Part shown: piece by piece, positions 63,332-64,000 of the stretch
Numbering within the stretch: the first letter of the stretch is position 1
Layout of the letters: the number at the start of each line of letters is the position of its first letter
Assembly: GCF_023715405.1 (NCBI RefSeq)
Contig: NZ_JAMBOC010000007.1
Location: 1-64,000, forward strand
Length of the DNA: 64,000 bases
From: Solibacillus isronensis
Lineage (GTDB): Bacteria; Bacillota; Bacilli; Bacillales_A; Planococcaceae
Direction: 5' to 3'
Position numbers and translations under genes: made by a program
Notes under the pieces: generated by a model
Database searches by the model: none
What the model was told of the DNA's origin: nothing
What the model saw: only the letters and a program-made list of their open reading frames with translations

Positions 63332-64000
63332 TTAATCAAATGGTAGCTGAATAAATTGATCAATGATAAAAGAAGCAGCACCGAGGGCAATTGCACGATC
63401 CTTTAATTTTGAAAATTGCACAGAGTAGTTATCCCGCTGAAAATGCATAGTATTAGCGTGAATTGTATCTAATATAGATTGCTCAATAAATTTTTGCGCT
63501 TTTACTATACGATTACCAATAATAATTTTTTCGGGGTTAAATGTTTGAATTAAATTAGTAATCCCGAGACCGATATAGTACCCGGTTTCCTTAAATAATT
63601 GAATAACATCTTCATGACCCTCTTCAGCTAAGGTAATTAGCTGCTCTAATGATAGTTCTCTTTCTTTTAACATATAAGTCGCATCATGAATGAGAGCGTA
63701 TTCTGAGGCGTATGCTTCCCAACATCCGTTGCGCCCGCAAGTGCATTTACGACCATTCATATGTATGATTGTATGACCACTTTCGCCCGAATAGCCGTTA
63801 ACACCTAGATAAATATTATGATCAATAATAATCCCAACACCTAATCCGATACCTATACTTAAATATAATAGATTTGAAGTTTCTTTATTATTTTCAAAAA
63901 TATACTCTGCATAGGCACCAGCATTTGCCTCATTTGAAATATAGATGGGGAAGTCAAAGCGATCACGCAAATATCCACTGATATCAAAATCTTCCCAACG
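63332..64000 (-). CDS. ROK-family protein, 3' part (sugar kinase or XylR-type repressor)
   Basis: The C-terminal ~220 residues of a ROK protein; the frame is open at the window edge, so the 5' part lies outside. The glycine-rich segment YLSIGIGLGVGIIIDHNIYLG (in pieces), the ROK zinc motif GHTIIHMNGRKCTCGRNGCWEAY with HxnCxCGxxGC, and NLIQTFNPEKIIIG are present. The absence of the N-terminus leaves it open whether this is a kinase or a NagC/XylR-type repressor with a helix-turn-helix; the distance from the edge suggests the latter is possible. Confidence 0.8.
   Translation of the reverse strand, partial: RWEDFDISGYLRDRFDFPIYISNEANAGAYAEYIFENNKETSNLLYLSIGIGLGVGIIIDHNIYLGVNGYSGESGHTIIHMNGRKCTCGRNGCWEAYASEYALIHDATYMLKERELSLEQLITLAEEGHEDVIQLFKETGYYIGLGITNLIQTFNPEKIIIGNRIVKAQKFIEQSILDTIHANTMHFQRDNYSVQFSKLKDRAIALGAASFIIDQFIQLPFD

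Noticed and set aside
1..64000. tRNA genes
   Set aside because: No cloverleaf with T-loop consensus was noticed after the 5S gene or elsewhere, though I could not scan exhaustively.

Overview
The window reads as chromosome of a low-to-moderate GC, endospore-forming Gram-positive bacterium of the Bacillales, most likely Planococcaceae (Solibacillus/Lysinibacillus-like). This rests on the Bacillus-type 5S rRNA, strong AGGAGG ribosome sites with many TTG/GTG starts, a Tlp-type small acid-soluble spore protein, CotB-like spore coat proteins, an SLH-domain surface-layer protein, lutABC/lutR, a seven-gene Mrp antiporter operon and a C30 carotenoid cluster close to the staphyloxanthin genes of Staphylococcus. 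The genus is inference.

Layout. 1-2.7 kb: end of an rRNA operon (5S), then a LytTR regulator divergent from isocitrate lyase (aceA). 2.8-10.6 kb: glyoxylate-type aminotransferase, glycosyltransferase, DUF1232 protein, a leftward block (BadF-type sugar kinase, ArgH-like lyase, EamA exporter, GNAT) and a PfkB sugar kinase. 10.6-14 kb: a 21-bp-period repeat array, then an XRE regulator with yxlEFG-like membrane/ABC genes. 14-20.6 kb: DUF421 protein, Fsr-type exporter, the lactate-oxidation operon lutABC with lutR and a probable operator, and a stand-alone Usp-domain protein. 20.9-26.7 kb: mrpABCDEFG. 26.8-27.2 kb: a DnaA-box cluster with a nested palindrome, in front of a GntR/YtrA-type regulator. 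27.7-36 kb: metallophosphoesterase, a second 21-bp array, rhodanese, an orphan TnpB-type element end next to alaX, gamma-glutamyltransferase, Gfo/Idh/MocA oxidoreductase, a palindromic repeat and CoA-disulfide reductase. 36-47 kb: tlp, a P-type Ca2+ ATPase, a PRK06851-type ATPase, SDR, DUF1722, formamidase, two unknown proteins and a class III CoA-transferase. 47.2-56 kb: a third 21-bp array, a 1485-residue SLH protein whose base composition switches abruptly half way, and a group holding CotB-like proteins and an ArsB/NhaD-type transporter. 56-64 kb: crtN (frameshifted)-crtM-crtP-crtQ-crtO, a YoxD-like reductase, a RimJ-type acetyltransferase and the 3' part of a ROK-family gene.

How the genes work together. 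aceA makes glyoxylate and the adjacent aminotransferase could convert it to glycine. lutABC oxidises L-lactate under LutR. Mrp expels Na+, and the Usp protein beside it resembles a KdpD sensory domain. The crt genes would build a glycosylated, acylated C30 carotenoid from farnesyl diphosphate, but the diapophytoene desaturase gene carries a one-base frameshift in this sequence.

The most unusual signals lie between genes: six exact DnaA boxes in 320 bp away from any replication gene; three intergenic arrays with a strict 21-bp period, probably of one family; an orphan TnpB/omega-RNA-like end; a palindromic repeat between divergent genes; and the mosaic SLH gene.
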